From: UBA2965 sp036526135 | GTDB taxonomy: Bacteria > Pseudomonadota > Gammaproteobacteria > Pseudomonadales > Azotimanducaceae | Direction: 5' to 3' | DNA: 64,000 nt | Assembly: GCA_036526135.1 (NCBI GenBank) | Contig: DATCZA010000068.1 | Span: 153,596 to 217,595 of the forward strand | Shown: in pieces, positions 50,182 to 59,200 of the stretch | How the letters are laid out: every line of letters starts with the position of its first letter | How positions within the stretch are numbered: the first letter of the stretch is position 1 | Notes under the pieces: model-generated | The model's database searches: none | Told to the model about the DNA's origin: nothing | What the model saw: the letters and a program-made list of their open reading frames with translations, nothing else | Made by a program: the position numbers and the translations under genes

Positions 50182-52509
50182 ATGCCAGTCCTCCCCGTCC
50201 TGCCCCTTAAAGACACGGTCGTCTACCCGCAGATCGTCCGCCCCCTCGGCGTGGGTCGGCGTCGCTCTCTGGCGGCCCTGAACCACGCGGTGGAGGGGCC
50301 CAGGGAGATCATCACCGTTGCCCAGCACGATGGCGCCAACGAGGAGCCGGGCCTGACGGATCTCTACGCCGTCGGCTGCATCGCCAGCATCAGTCGCGTG
50401 GAGAATCGCGACGGCGGCGCCCAGGTGATCGTTCAGGGGACGCGCCGGGTACGGTTGACCGGAATCGCGGAGGACGAGGGCGCGTTCCTCGCCGCGCAGT
50501 ACGAGGAGCTGCCGGGTCTCGGCATGAACGACCTCGGGACCGACGGCCCGGCCGTGGACGCTACCCTGCGGGAGAACCTCCAGCTCGCCCAGCGCATCGC
50601 AGAGATCATGGACAGCGAGAACGGCGCGCAGATCTATCAGCAGCTGGTGGGCTCGATCTCCGATCCCATCACTCAGATGTACCGCATCGCGTCCCTCGCC
50701 CCGGGGATCGAGCTGATCCAGGAGCAGCGAATTCTCGAGGCCGACACCACGCTCGCCCTGATGGAAGCCATCCACGAGCTGCTGGGACACGAGCTCCAGG
50801 TCACCGAGCTGCGCAGGCAGATCGCGGAACGGGCCCGGGACGACATGGATCAGCAGCAGCGTGAACACGTCCTGCGCCAGCAGAAACGCGCCATCGAGCA
50901 GGCCCTGGGGGAGTCGGGGGAGGACGATGACATTGCCGAGCTGAAGGGCCAGCTCGACGAGGCCCGCCTGCCGGAGCCCGTTCAGGCGGAAGTGGACAGA
51001 GAGCTGAAGCGGCTCGCCCGCATGTCGGCGAACGCCGCCGACTACCAGGTCGCCCGGGCCTATCTGGAGCTAATCGGGGAGCTGCCCTGGCATCAGGAGA
51101 CCGAGGATCAGCTCGATCTGAAGCACGCCAGGGAAATTCTGGACGAAGATCACTACGGTCTGGAGGACGTCAAGGAGCGCATCCTCGAATCTCTGGCCGT
51201 CATGCAGCTGAACCCTGGCGCGAAAGCGCCCATTCTCTGCTTCGTAGGCCCGCCCGGGGTGGGCAAGACGTCCCTGGGCCAGTCCATTGCCCGGGCCATG
51301 GGGCGCAAGTTCGAGCGGTTGAGCCTCGGTGGTCTGCACGACGAGGCGGAGCTCAGAGGACACCGGCGCACCTACATCGGCGCCATGCCCGGCCGCATCC
51401 TCCAGGGCGTCCGGCGCGCCGGCGTCACCAACCCGATCCTGATGCTCGACGAGGTGGACAAGCTCGGTCGCGACTTTCGCGGCGACCCCGCCGCGGCCCT
51501 GATGGAGATACTCGATCCCGCCCAGAACCGCGAGTTCAGGGACAACTACCTGAATCTGCCTTACGACCTGTCACGCGTCCTCTTCATCACCACGGCAAAC
51601 ACCCTGGAGGGGATCCCGCGGCCGCTGCTGGACCGGATGGAGGTGCTGGATCTCACCGGCTACAGCGACCTCGAGAAGCAGGCCATTGCGCGCCAGTACC
51701 TGATCCCCCGACAGCGCAGCGAGGCGGGCCTTTCCGAGGCTCAGCTGGATATCTCAGACGACGCGCTCACCACCATGATCCGCCGCTACACCCGTGAAGC
51801 GGGCGTGCGGGGGCTGGAGCGCGTCATCGGCCGTCTGGCGAGAAAGCGCGCGCGTCAGGTGGTGGACGGCCAGAGCCTGGACACACCGGTCGCAGCCGAC
51901 GATCTGGCCGAACTGCTGGGACCGGAGCGATTCAAATCCGACCGCGGACGCACCGGGCTGGAGCCCGGCGTCGCGGCGGGGCTGGCCTGGACCGAGGCGG
52001 GCGGGGACGTGCTCTACGTCGAAGCGACGCTCACCCAGAAGGACGAGAAGGTCACGCTCACCGGGCATCTCGGGCAGGTGATGCAGGAATCTGCCAGGGC
52101 GGCCCGCAGCCACCTGTGGTCAGCGGCGGACAGGCTCGGCCTGGACAGGCCCGCCATCGAGGAAAGCGGTGTGCACATACACGTTCCAGCCGGTGCGGTG
52201 CCGAAAGACGGACCTTCCGCCGGTGTCACCATGGCGTGCGCGCTCTACTCGGCATACAAAGGCAGGGCCCTTCGCGATGACGTCGCCATGACCGGAGAGC
52301 TGACGCTGTCCGGCCTGGTGCTGCCCGTCGGCGGGGTGAAGGAGAAGATCCTCGCCGCGCACCGCGCCGGGCTGCGTCGGGTCATCCTGCCCAAAGACAA
52401 CGAAGCCGACCTTGCCAAGCTCCCGCAGACGGTTCTGGACGAGATGCAGATCTCGCTGGCCGCCCACCTCGACGACGTCCTGGCAGTGGCCTTCGCCGAG
52501 GAAAGCTAG
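50182..52509 (+). CDS. lon: ATP-dependent Lon protease
   Basis: A 775-residue bacterial-type Lon. The N-terminal substrate-binding domain (about 1-200) starts MPVLPVLPLKDTVVYP; the AAA+ module has GPPGVGKTSLGQ (Walker A) and LMLDEVDKLGRDF (Walker B); the protease domain has the catalytic Ser679 in KDGPSAGVT and Lys720 in GGVKEK. Lon removes damaged and regulatory proteins. Starting 10 bp after the acyl-CoA dehydrogenase pair, it appears to be in their operon. Its end overlaps the convergent M3 gene by four bases. Confidence 0.95.
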   Translation: MPVLPVLPLKDTVVYPQIVRPLGVGRRRSLAALNHAVEGPREIITVAQHDGANEEPGLTDLYAVGCIASISRVENRDGGAQVIVQGTRRVRLTGIAEDEGAFLAAQYEELPGLGMNDLGTDGPAVDATLRENLQLAQRIAEIMDSENGAQIYQQLVGSISDPITQMYRIASLAPGIELIQEQRILEADTTLALMEAIHELLGHELQVTELRRQIAERARDDMDQQQREHVLRQQKRAIEQALGESGEDDDIAELKGQLDEARLPEPVQAEVDRELKRLARMSANAADYQVARAYLELIGELPWHQETEDQLDLKHAREILDEDHYGLEDVKERILESLAVMQLNPGAKAPILCFVGPPGVGKTSLGQSIARAMGRKFERLSLGGLHDEAELRGHRRTYIGAMPGRILQGVRRAGVTNPILMLDEVDKLGRDFRGDPAAALMEILDPAQNREFRDNYLNLPYDLSRVLFITTANTLEGIPRPLLDRMEVLDLTGYSDLEKQAIARQYLIPRQRSEAGLSEAQLDISDDALTTMIRRYTREAGVRGLERVIGRLARKRARQVVDGQSLDTPVAADDLAELLGPERFKSDRGRTGLEPGVAAGLAWTEAGGDVLYVEATLTQKDEKVTLTGHLGQVMQESARAARSHLWSAADRLGLDRPAIEESGVHIHVPAGAVPKDGPSAGVTMACALYSAYKGRALRDDVAMTGELTLSGLVLPVGGVKEKILAAHRAGLRRVILPKDNEADLAKLPQTVLDEMQISLAAHLDDVLAVAFAEES

Positions 52510-54323
52510 AGCGCCAGCTCGTCGAGCAGATCCTCGAAAGCATCGACCCGGGTCTCGAGAGATGCGACCGTGGCCTCCCAGAAACCGGGCCGCGACAGGT
52601 CCTCGGAAAGATGCTTGGCCGCGAGCGCCTCGGCCGTCATCCGCCCGGTGTCCCGAAGCAGCCCTTCGTAACGGGGGTAGAAGTCGGCACCGTCGCCGCG
52701 CCGCGCGTAGACGCCCAGGCTGAACAGGTATCCGAACAGGTAGGGAAAGTTGTAGAAGCTGATGCCGGATATGTAGAAGTGCAGCTTGCTGGCCCAGAAC
52801 ATCGGGTCGGGCTCCTCGAGCACGTCGCCGAAACACTCTGTCCACGCATCCGCCATCATGGCGTTGAGCTCCCGGGGCAGCACGGGCCGCTCCCGGCGGG
52901 CTTCATAGAAACGCCGTTCGAACTCGAAACGGGTGGGGATGTTGAGGACGAAGCTCACCAGCGCCGCCATCTCTTCCCAGGCCATGTCGAGCTTTGCCTG
53001 GGGAGAGCCGGCACTGCCGAGGAGCGCGTCCCGAACCAGAGTCTCACCAAAAGTGCTTGCCGTCTCGGCCAGCGCCATCCCGTAGCCGCGCTGGCTGTTC
53101 GGCAGGTCCCGCATGACCCAGCTGTGCAGGGCGTGGCCAAGCTCGTGAGCCAGGGTGATGACGTCGCTGGAGCCACCGGAGTAGGTCATGTAGATACGCG
53201 GCGTGCGGGACTTGGCGAAGCCCGTGCAGTAGGCGCCCGGACGCTTGTTGGGGCCCCGGGTCCCCTCGATCCATCGGTTGGCATGCATCATGCGGACGAA
53301 CTCGCCCATGGAGGGATGCACGTCCGCATAGGCATCGGCGATGGTGTGCAGCGCCTGGTCATACGGGATCCCCGCGGCGGGGGCCGTACCAAGGTCGGGT
53401 GCCGGCGCGCGCTGGTCCCAGGGACCGATGGTTTCCAGGCCGTAAGCACGGGCCATCAGCCGCGCCGCCCGCCGGGCGAGGGGCCGCGAGCCGGCAGCCA
53501 CGTCCATCAGGGTATCCAGGGTTTCGCGGCTGATCCGGTTCATGTGCACCGGCGCATCCAGGAAGTGTACGGGAGCTTCGCGGCCGCGCCGGCGCCCGAG
53601 CTCCAGCCGCCAACCGGCGATGGCGTTGAGACTGGCAGCACAGGTTTCGGCATGGGCCGACCACGAGTCGTTGATCGCGCGCCAGGCGTTCCGCCGGGTC
53701 GCCACGTCGGGCTTCTGCAGCAGGCCGGCCGCTTCGGCGATGCCCATCTCCCGGGTCTCGTTGCCCACCAGCACTTCGCAGGTGAGCGTGCCGGAGAGCT
53801 GATCGTAGAGATTGCCCCAGGCGTGAATGCCCTCCTGGGAGAGGCCGTTGATGAGCTGTTCCTCGGCCAGCCCCAGACGCTCATGGCGCCGCTTGCGCGC
53901 ATGGCGCACCACGAACTCGGCCGGCGCCACCTCCGGGTCGGCCAGAAACGCTTCGATGCCCTCGTCGTCCGCCAGATCGATGAACAGCTCCAGCGGCTTG
54001 AGCAGATCCCCGAAGCGCGTCTGGTAACCCTGCAAACGCCCCTGCAGCATGAGGGCGGCTTCGTCCCGGCCGTTCACCGAGAGCAGGCAGGAGGCGTAAG
54101 TGCGTGGGTCCGCAAGCAGCTCCCGGGCCTGATCGGCCAGACGGTGAATCTGCTGGGCGGCCGCAACAGCGCCAGAGCCATTAAGCTGCCCGTTGAGCGC
54201 CTCGATCCGATCGAGCAGCTCGCTGAGTCGGTCGAGGTCGGCCTGCAAGCCCTGAGAGTCGGGCGACGAGTACTCGCCGGTCAGATCCCAGGCCGGCCCT
54301 TCGATTACCGATTCGAGGGCCAT
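52506..54323 (-). CDS. M3-family oligoendopeptidase (PepF-like)
   Basis: A 605-residue zinc metallopeptidase. The HEXXH zinc motif appears as HELGHALHSW and the family GxxxE-like section downstream (GMALAETASTFGETLV) supplies the third ligand. Size and C-terminal DLLRDTGRMTAEALAAKHL match M3B oligopeptidase F enzymes, which cleave peptides of about 7-17 residues in the cytoplasm. Its ATG overlaps the TGA of the GST gene by one base (TGATG), showing coupling. Together with Lon across the strand it may recycle proteolytic peptides. Confidence 0.92.
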   Translation of the reverse strand: MALESVIEGPAWDLTGEYSSPDSQGLQADLDRLSELLDRIEALNGQLNGSGAVAAAQQIHRLADQARELLADPRTYASCLLSVNGRDEAALMLQGRLQGYQTRFGDLLKPLELFIDLADDEGIEAFLADPEVAPAEFVVRHARKRRHERLGLAEEQLINGLSQEGIHAWGNLYDQLSGTLTCEVLVGNETREMGIAEAAGLLQKPDVATRRNAWRAINDSWSAHAETCAASLNAIAGWRLELGRRRGREAPVHFLDAPVHMNRISRETLDTLMDVAAGSRPLARRAARLMARAYGLETIGPWDQRAPAPDLGTAPAAGIPYDQALHTIADAYADVHPSMGEFVRMMHANRWIEGTRGPNKRPGAYCTGFAKSRTPRIYMTYSGGSSDVITLAHELGHALHSWVMRDLPNSQRGYGMALAETASTFGETLVRDALLGSAGSPQAKLDMAWEEMAALVSFVLNIPTRFEFERRFYEARRERPVLPRELNAMMADAWTECFGDVLEEPDPMFWASKLHFYISGISFYNFPYLFGYLFSLGVYARRGDGADFYPRYEGLLRDTGRMTAEALAAKHLSEDLSRPGFWEATVASLETRVDAFEDLLDELAL

Positions 54324-55054
54324 CAGCGCACCAGCACGCGGCGTGACTGGAGTGCCTGGCGTTCGATCCCGTCCGGATCATCGTCTCGAGGCAGCTCGAG
54401 CCGGTTGGGAACCTCAACGCCTCTCTGACAGGCGGGACGCGCCTCCATGGCGGCCATCCACCGCTGCATGGCGTCGAGCCCGTCGAGGGAAACACCCGAC
54501 CAGTAGTAAAGGCGCGCCCAGCACCAGTTGGCGATATCGGCAATCGAGAAGTGGTCGGCCAGCCACTCGCTGTTCCGAAGACGGCCATCGAGAACTTCGA
54601 ACAAGCGCCGACACTCGTTCTGGTAGCGGTCGATGGCGGGCTGGATCTTTTCCTCCATTGCCCGATAGAAGACGTTCGCCTGACCCATCATGGGGCCGAC
54701 GCCGCCCATCTGGAACATCAGCCACTGGATGACCAGAGAACGTCCATGAGCGTCAGCCGGCATGAGGCGCCCGGTTTTCTCAGCCAGGTGAATCATGATG
54801 GCGCCGGACTCGAATATCGGAAAACCGTCGTCCACGATGGCGGGAACTCTGCCGTTCGGGTTGATCTTCAGAAACTCCGGGGCCTTCTGCTCGCCGGCCA
54901 TCAGGTCGACGGGCCGTACCTCGTAGGGAAGGCCGAGTTCTTCCAAAGTGACGGACGCTTTCCAGCCGTTGGGCGTAGACGCGGTGTAAAGCTCGATCAA
55001 GGGTATGCTCGCTGATGGGCGGGCGAAGGAGTATTCGAGGCCCCCGGGCCGCAT
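54323..55054 (-). CDS. Glutathione S-transferase (Nu/YfcG-like)
   Basis: A 243-residue GST. Thioredoxin-like N-terminal domain: IELYTASTPNGWKASVTLEELGLPYEV, then INPNGRVPAIVDD with the cis-Pro and FESGAIMIHLAEKTG for glutathione binding; C-terminal helical domain with SIADIANWCWARLYYW. The TPNG active-site loop identifies the Nu class with disulfide-bond reductase activity. An in-frame TTG near 55000 gives a more typical start, but the ATG at 55054 sits one base after the upstream stop and is kept. Part of a three-gene operon. Confidence 0.88.
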   Translation of the reverse strand: MRPGGLEYSFARPSASIPLIELYTASTPNGWKASVTLEELGLPYEVRPVDLMAGEQKAPEFLKINPNGRVPAIVDDGFPIFESGAIMIHLAEKTGRLMPADAHGRSLVIQWLMFQMGGVGPMMGQANVFYRAMEEKIQPAIDRYQNECRRLFEVLDGRLRNSEWLADHFSIADIANWCWARLYYWSGVSLDGLDAMQRWMAAMEARPACQRGVEVPNRLELPRDDDPDGIERQALQSRRVLVR

Positions 55055-55055
55055 G

Positions 55056-55751
55056 TCAAGCCACGGCGCCCGAACGCGCTAGCCGGTAGCACAGGGCGTT
55101 GCCCCGCTTGCCGGAGATGCTGATCTCTCCGGCCTCGCGCAGGCAGTAAGCCAGCTTCTGGGCAAGCCAGCGCGGCTGACCCATCGCGCCGGCGAGATCC
55201 TCGGTGGTGAACTCCGCAGGAAGCGGCCCGGGCACCATGCGCAGAAGATCGCCAGCACAGGTGAAACGCTCGGAGGCGAGCACGCTGCCCAGACGGCGCT
55301 GCACCACACGCCATCCATCCCGTCGGCGGACCCTGCGCGGATCGAAGGTCCGCAACTCCTCTTCCTCGATCAGCAGAACCTCGAGCTCGAAGTTGGGATG
55401 ATTCAGAAGCGCAGGAATGCTCACCAGCCGGTCGAGCACGTGGGCAACGCTGCCGCGTTTGGGCGAGCGCCGACGGCTGGCCTGCTGGTCTTCCCCCTGG
55501 GGCAGCTTGACGATGTAGCGCACCTCTGCGATCGGATGGACCAGGACGACGCGATGATCCTCCACCAGGCGAGCGAGTTTCTTCTTGAGGCTGCCGAAAC
55601 CGCCGGTCTGAATCTCGTAGATGACCTCGTCGGGGCCGAAGACGTCGGCTACGAAGTCGCCGACCGGCACCTCCTCACGGGCGCCGGCGCCGTTGTAGAG
55701 CGACTTGATTGCCTGGTGCAGAGGCCCTTCGTTGAGGGTGCCGATGCTCAC
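55056..55751 (-). CDS. Uncharacterised protein with PD-(D/E)XK nuclease-like N-terminus
   Basis: A 231-residue protein. Residues 10-65 read LHQAIKSLYNGAGAREEVPV, FVADVFGPDEVIYEIQT and LKKKLARLVED: a Glu, then Asp (about 35), then E-I-Q with Lys shortly after, as in PD-(D/E)XK nuclease folds. The C-terminal part (about 155-231) is a winged helix (MVPGPLPAEFTTEDLAGAM, then AYCLREAGEISISGKRG). Widespread unnamed family in other phyla as I recall, but its activity is untested. Upstream gene of a GST-M3 peptidase operon. Confidence 0.6.
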   Translation of the reverse strand: MSIGTLNEGPLHQAIKSLYNGAGAREEVPVGDFVADVFGPDEVIYEIQTGGFGSLKKKLARLVEDHRVVLVHPIAEVRYIVKLPQGEDQQASRRRSPKRGSVAHVLDRLVSIPALLNHPNFELEVLLIEEEELRTFDPRRVRRRDGWRVVQRRLGSVLASERFTCAGDLLRMVPGPLPAEFTTEDLAGAMGQPRWLAQKLAYCLREAGEISISGKRGNALCYRLARSGAVA

Positions 55752-55846
55752 GGGCGGCCATTAACTCAGGCTCCGGAATGTTTGTCTACCAGGCCCGCTA
55801 TGCCATACTCCGAGCCCTCAACTGCAACGACTGGAGGGACGGACAC

Positions 55847-56143
55847 ATGAGCGCAGACGGCACCTGGAACACCGTGATGAACACGCCCATGGGCGCCCAG
55901 AACGGCACCATGACCCTGGCCACCGACGGCGGCACCCTGACGGGCACGCTGAAAGGACCCCAGGGCGAGATCGAGCTCAAGGACGGCACGGCAGACGGCG
56001 ACTCGCTGGCCTGGAAGGCTGACATCACGACGCCCATGGCGATGACGCTGGAGTTCAGCGCGACCGTAAACGGTGACGAGATGACCGGAAACGTCAAGCT
56101 CGGCGCTTTCGGCGACGCCACGTTTACCGGAACCCGCGCCTGA
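55847..56143 (+). CDS. Small beta-rich protein of unknown function
   Basis: A 98-residue protein from the ATG at 55847 behind GGAGG. It consists of repeated Gly-Thr-rich beta hairpins (TDGGTLTGTLKGPQGEIEL, LEFSATVNGDEMTGNVKLG) and ends ATFTGTR. No signal peptide or membrane segment. A short lipocalin-like or jelly-roll fold is likely. It stands alone between a divergent operon and the carboxyltransferase gene, whose start follows 64 bp later. Confidence 0.75.
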   Translation: MSADGTWNTVMNTPMGAQNGTMTLATDGGTLTGTLKGPQGEIELKDGTADGDSLAWKADITTPMAMTLEFSATVNGDEMTGNVKLGAFGDATFTGTRA

Positions 56144-56207
56144 CGGATCCGAGCCCGAGCGAACCGGCTGCGTGGCGCTTCGCCCACCGCAGCCGGACGC
56201 CGACCAC

Positions 56208-57758
56208 ATGAGCTGGGAGGAGGAAATTCGCGAGCTGCGCAAGCGCGAGCAGCTCGCCTATCAGATGGGCGGCGCCGAGAAGGTGGCGCGCCAGCACGAA
56301 TTCAACAAGCTGACGATCCGCGAGCGGATCGCCGCCATCAGCGACTCCGGCTCTTTCCAGGAGATCGGCACCCTGGCCGGCGTCGGGCAGTACGACGACG
56401 ACGGCAATCTCATCGGGTTCACCCCCTCCAATTTCGTATTCGGCGCCGCGGAGATCGACGGCCGGCCGGTGATTCTCTCAGGCGACGACTTCACGGTGCG
56501 CGGCGGCTCCGCGGACGCGTCGATCATCGGCAAACGGCTCCAGGCAGAGGGCCTGGCCACCGAGCTCCGGCTTCCCCACGTGCGTCTGGTGGACGGCATG
56601 GGCGGCGGCGGATCCGTGAAGACCATCGAGATGGCCGGCCGAACCTACATACCCGAGGTGCGCGGCTGGGAGACCGTCGTTCAGCACCTGGCGGTTGCCC
56701 CATCGGTCTCTCTGGCGCTGGGCTCCGTGGCCGGTATCGGCGCTGCCCGGGTGGCGACCAGCCACTACTCCGTCATCGTCAAGAACAGCGCCCAGATGAT
56801 GATCGCGGGACCCGCACTGGTGGATTGGGCAAGCCTCGGCGATGTCAGCAAGGAAGAGCTCGGCGCCTCTCGCATCCATACCCGAAACGGGGCCATCGAC
56901 GACGAGGCGTCTTCCGAGGAAGAAGCGTTCGACATGGCACGGCGATTTCTCTCCTACCTGCCCACCAGCACGGACGAGCTGCCGCCCGTCACCGACGCCA
57001 CGGACGATCCCGAGCGGACGGACGAGGCGCTGCTAGAGATCGTTCCGAAGGATCCGCGCAAGGTCTACAAGATGCACCGGATCATCGACTCGGTGGTCGA
57101 CGAGGGGTCGTTCTTCGAGATCGGCAGGCGTTGGGGCCGATCCATCATCACCGGTCTGGCCCGGCTGAACGGCATGCCGGTGGCCCTTTTTGCAGAGAAC
57201 CCGATGGTGTACGGGGGCGCGTGGACGGCGGATGCGAGCCGCAAGCTGGTGCGTTTCATCGATCTGGCCAGCACGTTCCACCTGCCGTTGGTGCATCTGG
57301 AGGATTGCCCCGGATTTCTGATCGGCAAGCAGTCCGAGGAGAGCGGAACCATCCGCTTCGGTTGCCAGGCGCTGGCCGCTCTGGGCCAGGCACCCGTCCC
57401 CTTCTGCTGCGTGGTGGTGCGCAAGGCGTTCGGGGTCGCTGGCGCTTCCAACCACAAACCCGGCAGCCATTGCGTACGCATGGCGTGGCCGTCGGGAGAC
57501 TGGGGCTCGCTTCCCATCGAGGGCGGCATCGAGGTGGCCTACAAGGCCGACCTCGCCCAGGCCGACGATTACGATGCTCACCTCAGCCGGATCAAAGAGC
57601 GCCTCAACCGGCTGCGCTCGCCGTTCCGTTCTGCGGAGCACTTCGAGATCGAGCAGATCATAGACCCCCGCGAAACCCGCCCCGCGCTGTGCCGATGGAT
57701 GAAGCTGGCGCGGCAGGCACTGAGAACCGATCCGCCGACCTTCTGGTTCCGGCCGTGA
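56208..57758 (+). CDS. Acyl-CoA carboxylase beta subunit (carboxyltransferase)
   Basis: A 516-residue carboxyltransferase from the ATG at 56208 (MSWEEEIRELRKREQL, typical of the family); a GTG at 56172 is an alternative. It has the two crotonase-like halves: N-terminal VILSGDDFTVRGGSADASIIGKR with VDGMGGGGSVKTI, and C-terminal VHLEDCPGFLIGKQSEESG with RKAFGVAGASNHKPG. It transfers a carboxyl group from biotin to an acyl-CoA (acetyl, propionyl or methylcrotonyl type not fixed). No biotin carboxylase gene occurs in the window, so the partner must be elsewhere. Confidence 0.9.
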   Translation: MSWEEEIRELRKREQLAYQMGGAEKVARQHEFNKLTIRERIAAISDSGSFQEIGTLAGVGQYDDDGNLIGFTPSNFVFGAAEIDGRPVILSGDDFTVRGGSADASIIGKRLQAEGLATELRLPHVRLVDGMGGGGSVKTIEMAGRTYIPEVRGWETVVQHLAVAPSVSLALGSVAGIGAARVATSHYSVIVKNSAQMMIAGPALVDWASLGDVSKEELGASRIHTRNGAIDDEASSEEEAFDMARRFLSYLPTSTDELPPVTDATDDPERTDEALLEIVPKDPRKVYKMHRIIDSVVDEGSFFEIGRRWGRSIITGLARLNGMPVALFAENPMVYGGAWTADASRKLVRFIDLASTFHLPLVHLEDCPGFLIGKQSEESGTIRFGCQALAALGQAPVPFCCVVVRKAFGVAGASNHKPGSHCVRMAWPSGDWGSLPIEGGIEVAYKADLAQADDYDAHLSRIKERLNRLRSPFRSAEHFEIEQIIDPRETRPALCRWMKLARQALRTDPPTFWFRP

Positions 57759-57774
57759 TCTCAAGGAGCAACTC

Positions 57775-58155
57775 ATGGGATACCCAGCAACGAAACTGAC
57801 CGTCATCCTCATCGTCTCGGCCATCGCCGCTCCGGCGTTCGCCAATCCGGTGCAATGCACTCAGGGGAGCCTGGTTCGCAGCGTCGAGGTCGTCTACAGC
57901 GGTCCCGACCAGACCCTTCCCTGCGAAGTGATCTACGACAAGACTCAGGAAGGCGCGGGAATCCACTCGCTGTGGCGGGCATCCAACGAAGCCGGCTACT
58001 GCGAGGCCCAGGCGGCCGCTTTCGCAGACAAGCTCGGCGCCATGGGCTGGGACTGCGGCGAGCCGGCGGGATCCGGAATCGACGTCGACTCCGGTGACGC
58101 CCCGTCCGCCGCGGATGTCCCTGCAGAGATACCCATCGCGCCGGACCCCGCCTGA
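57775..58155 (+). CDS. Small secreted protein of unknown function
   Basis: A 126-residue protein with a clear signal peptide (residues 1-24, ending AFANP). The mature part contains four cysteines (VQCTQG, LPCEVIYD, EAGYCEAQ, GWDCGEP) that could form two disulfides. RSVEVVYSGPD is a short conserved-looking beta stretch. GGAG lies six bases before the ATG. It follows the carboxyltransferase gene by 16 bp and converges on the CotH-like gene. Unknown function; periplasmic or exported. Confidence 0.8.
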   Translation: MGYPATKLTVILIVSAIAAPAFANPVQCTQGSLVRSVEVVYSGPDQTLPCEVIYDKTQEGAGIHSLWRASNEAGYCEAQAAAFADKLGAMGWDCGEPAGSGIDVDSGDAPSAADVPAEIPIAPDPA

Positions 58156-58159
58156 TCGT

Positions 58160-59200
58160 TCAGCTTTTTCTGCACCGACGGCGCAGGCGTTTTTCGACCT
58201 GCGCAGGCTGGTCGATCAAGTCGTAGAACCGGTCGAGATAGCCCATTGACGACTTCAGCTTTGCCGGCGACAACCCTTCCTGGGCGCGGAAGACCGCGTA
58301 GATGTCCTCGCGCCGCGCACGCGTGAGCTCCAGCGCTGCCTCGAGACCTTCCTGGGTGTCGCAAAGACCCCGGTAGGCTCGCTGGCGAACTTTTCTGCGC
58401 GGATTCTTGGCCACGGCATAAGGCGCGTTGACGAGCCCGGAATAGTCGAAATCGTAGGGCAGCGGCACCACCCGGCCATCCCGGTCGAGCAGCGGCTTGA
58501 TGTTGTGGCAGCAGTTCTCGTCGGGTTCCGGCCAGAGCAGTGAGTAGTCCTCGTTGCCGATCAGGTACGCAAAGACCGCCACGCGGTTGGCGGCGTCGTG
58601 GTTGAGCTTGTCGACGTTCACACCGCCGTCGACCGGGTCGGCGGTGAGGTCGTTGCGGGCTGCCACTGCCCGCCAGTCCTCTAAGAAGATGCCGTAGCGG
58701 GTCGTTCGCCGGTCCCCACGCTCGAGGTAGCTGATGCGCGCAAGCCGGACCCGATGCGACTGCGGGGTCAGCAAGTTGTAGGTTCTGTAGGCAAGGTACT
58801 CGAGCAGCACGAGCTGATCGAAGGAGTCGCTGTCGCGACAGTAAGTGACCAGCTTTAGTGCGGGCTGACCGGCGAACGGCGTACCGTCCGCGGCGGCTTG
58901 ATCGAAGCGCACACGCAGCGGCGGCATCTTGCACACTTCCTCGTCCCGGCGGGTTTTCCCACGTGTCCGGACCTCAACGGGCAGCGCGACGCGGCTACCG
59001 TCCTTGCCCACGTAGCGGAGCTGCGCAGGCCGGTACTCGCTGTCTGGGTAGCGGTCACCCATGAGCGCTCCGAGGGGGGCCTCCAGCTCGAGGTCGAGCG
59101 TGGCCGCCTCGTCGAACAGATAGCCCGGGGCCGCGATGGCCGGGGCCGCGATGGCCCACGACACGGCCATCCGGGCGATGCGGCTAATCTTCCCCGACAT
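58160..59200 (-). CDS. Secreted CotH-kinase-like protein
   Basis: A 346-residue protein with a signal peptide (residues 1-24, ending AIAAP). The order RTRGKTRRDE, LKLVTYCRDSDSFDQ, YGIFLEDWRAV and PLPYDFDYSGLVN resembles the CotH spore-coat kinase fold, where an Arg-rich element, an acid in a VALND-like strand and a Asp-x-Asp metal site are conserved; here the YDFDYS would be that site. CotH kinases phosphorylate extracellular proteins. In this organism it would act in the periplasm. Start overlaps the preceding dehydrogenase gene by 17 bp. The assignment is by motif order only. Confidence 0.55.
   Translation of the reverse strand: MSGKISRIARMAVSWAIAAPAIAAPGYLFDEAATLDLELEAPLGALMGDRYPDSEYRPAQLRYVGKDGSRVALPVEVRTRGKTRRDEEVCKMPPLRVRFDQAAADGTPFAGQPALKLVTYCRDSDSFDQLVLLEYLAYRTYNLLTPQSHRVRLARISYLERGDRRTTRYGIFLEDWRAVAARNDLTADPVDGGVNVDKLNHDAANRVAVFAYLIGNEDYSLLWPEPDENCCHNIKPLLDRDGRVVPLPYDFDYSGLVNAPYAVAKNPRRKVRQRAYRGLCDTQEGLEAALELTRARREDIYAVFRAQEGLSPAKLKSSMGYLDRFYDLIDQPAQVEKRLRRRCRKS

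Noticed and set aside
52611..54428. 605-codon plus-strand open frame
   Set aside because: Antisense to the M3 peptidase gene, whose zinc motif and length are unambiguous.
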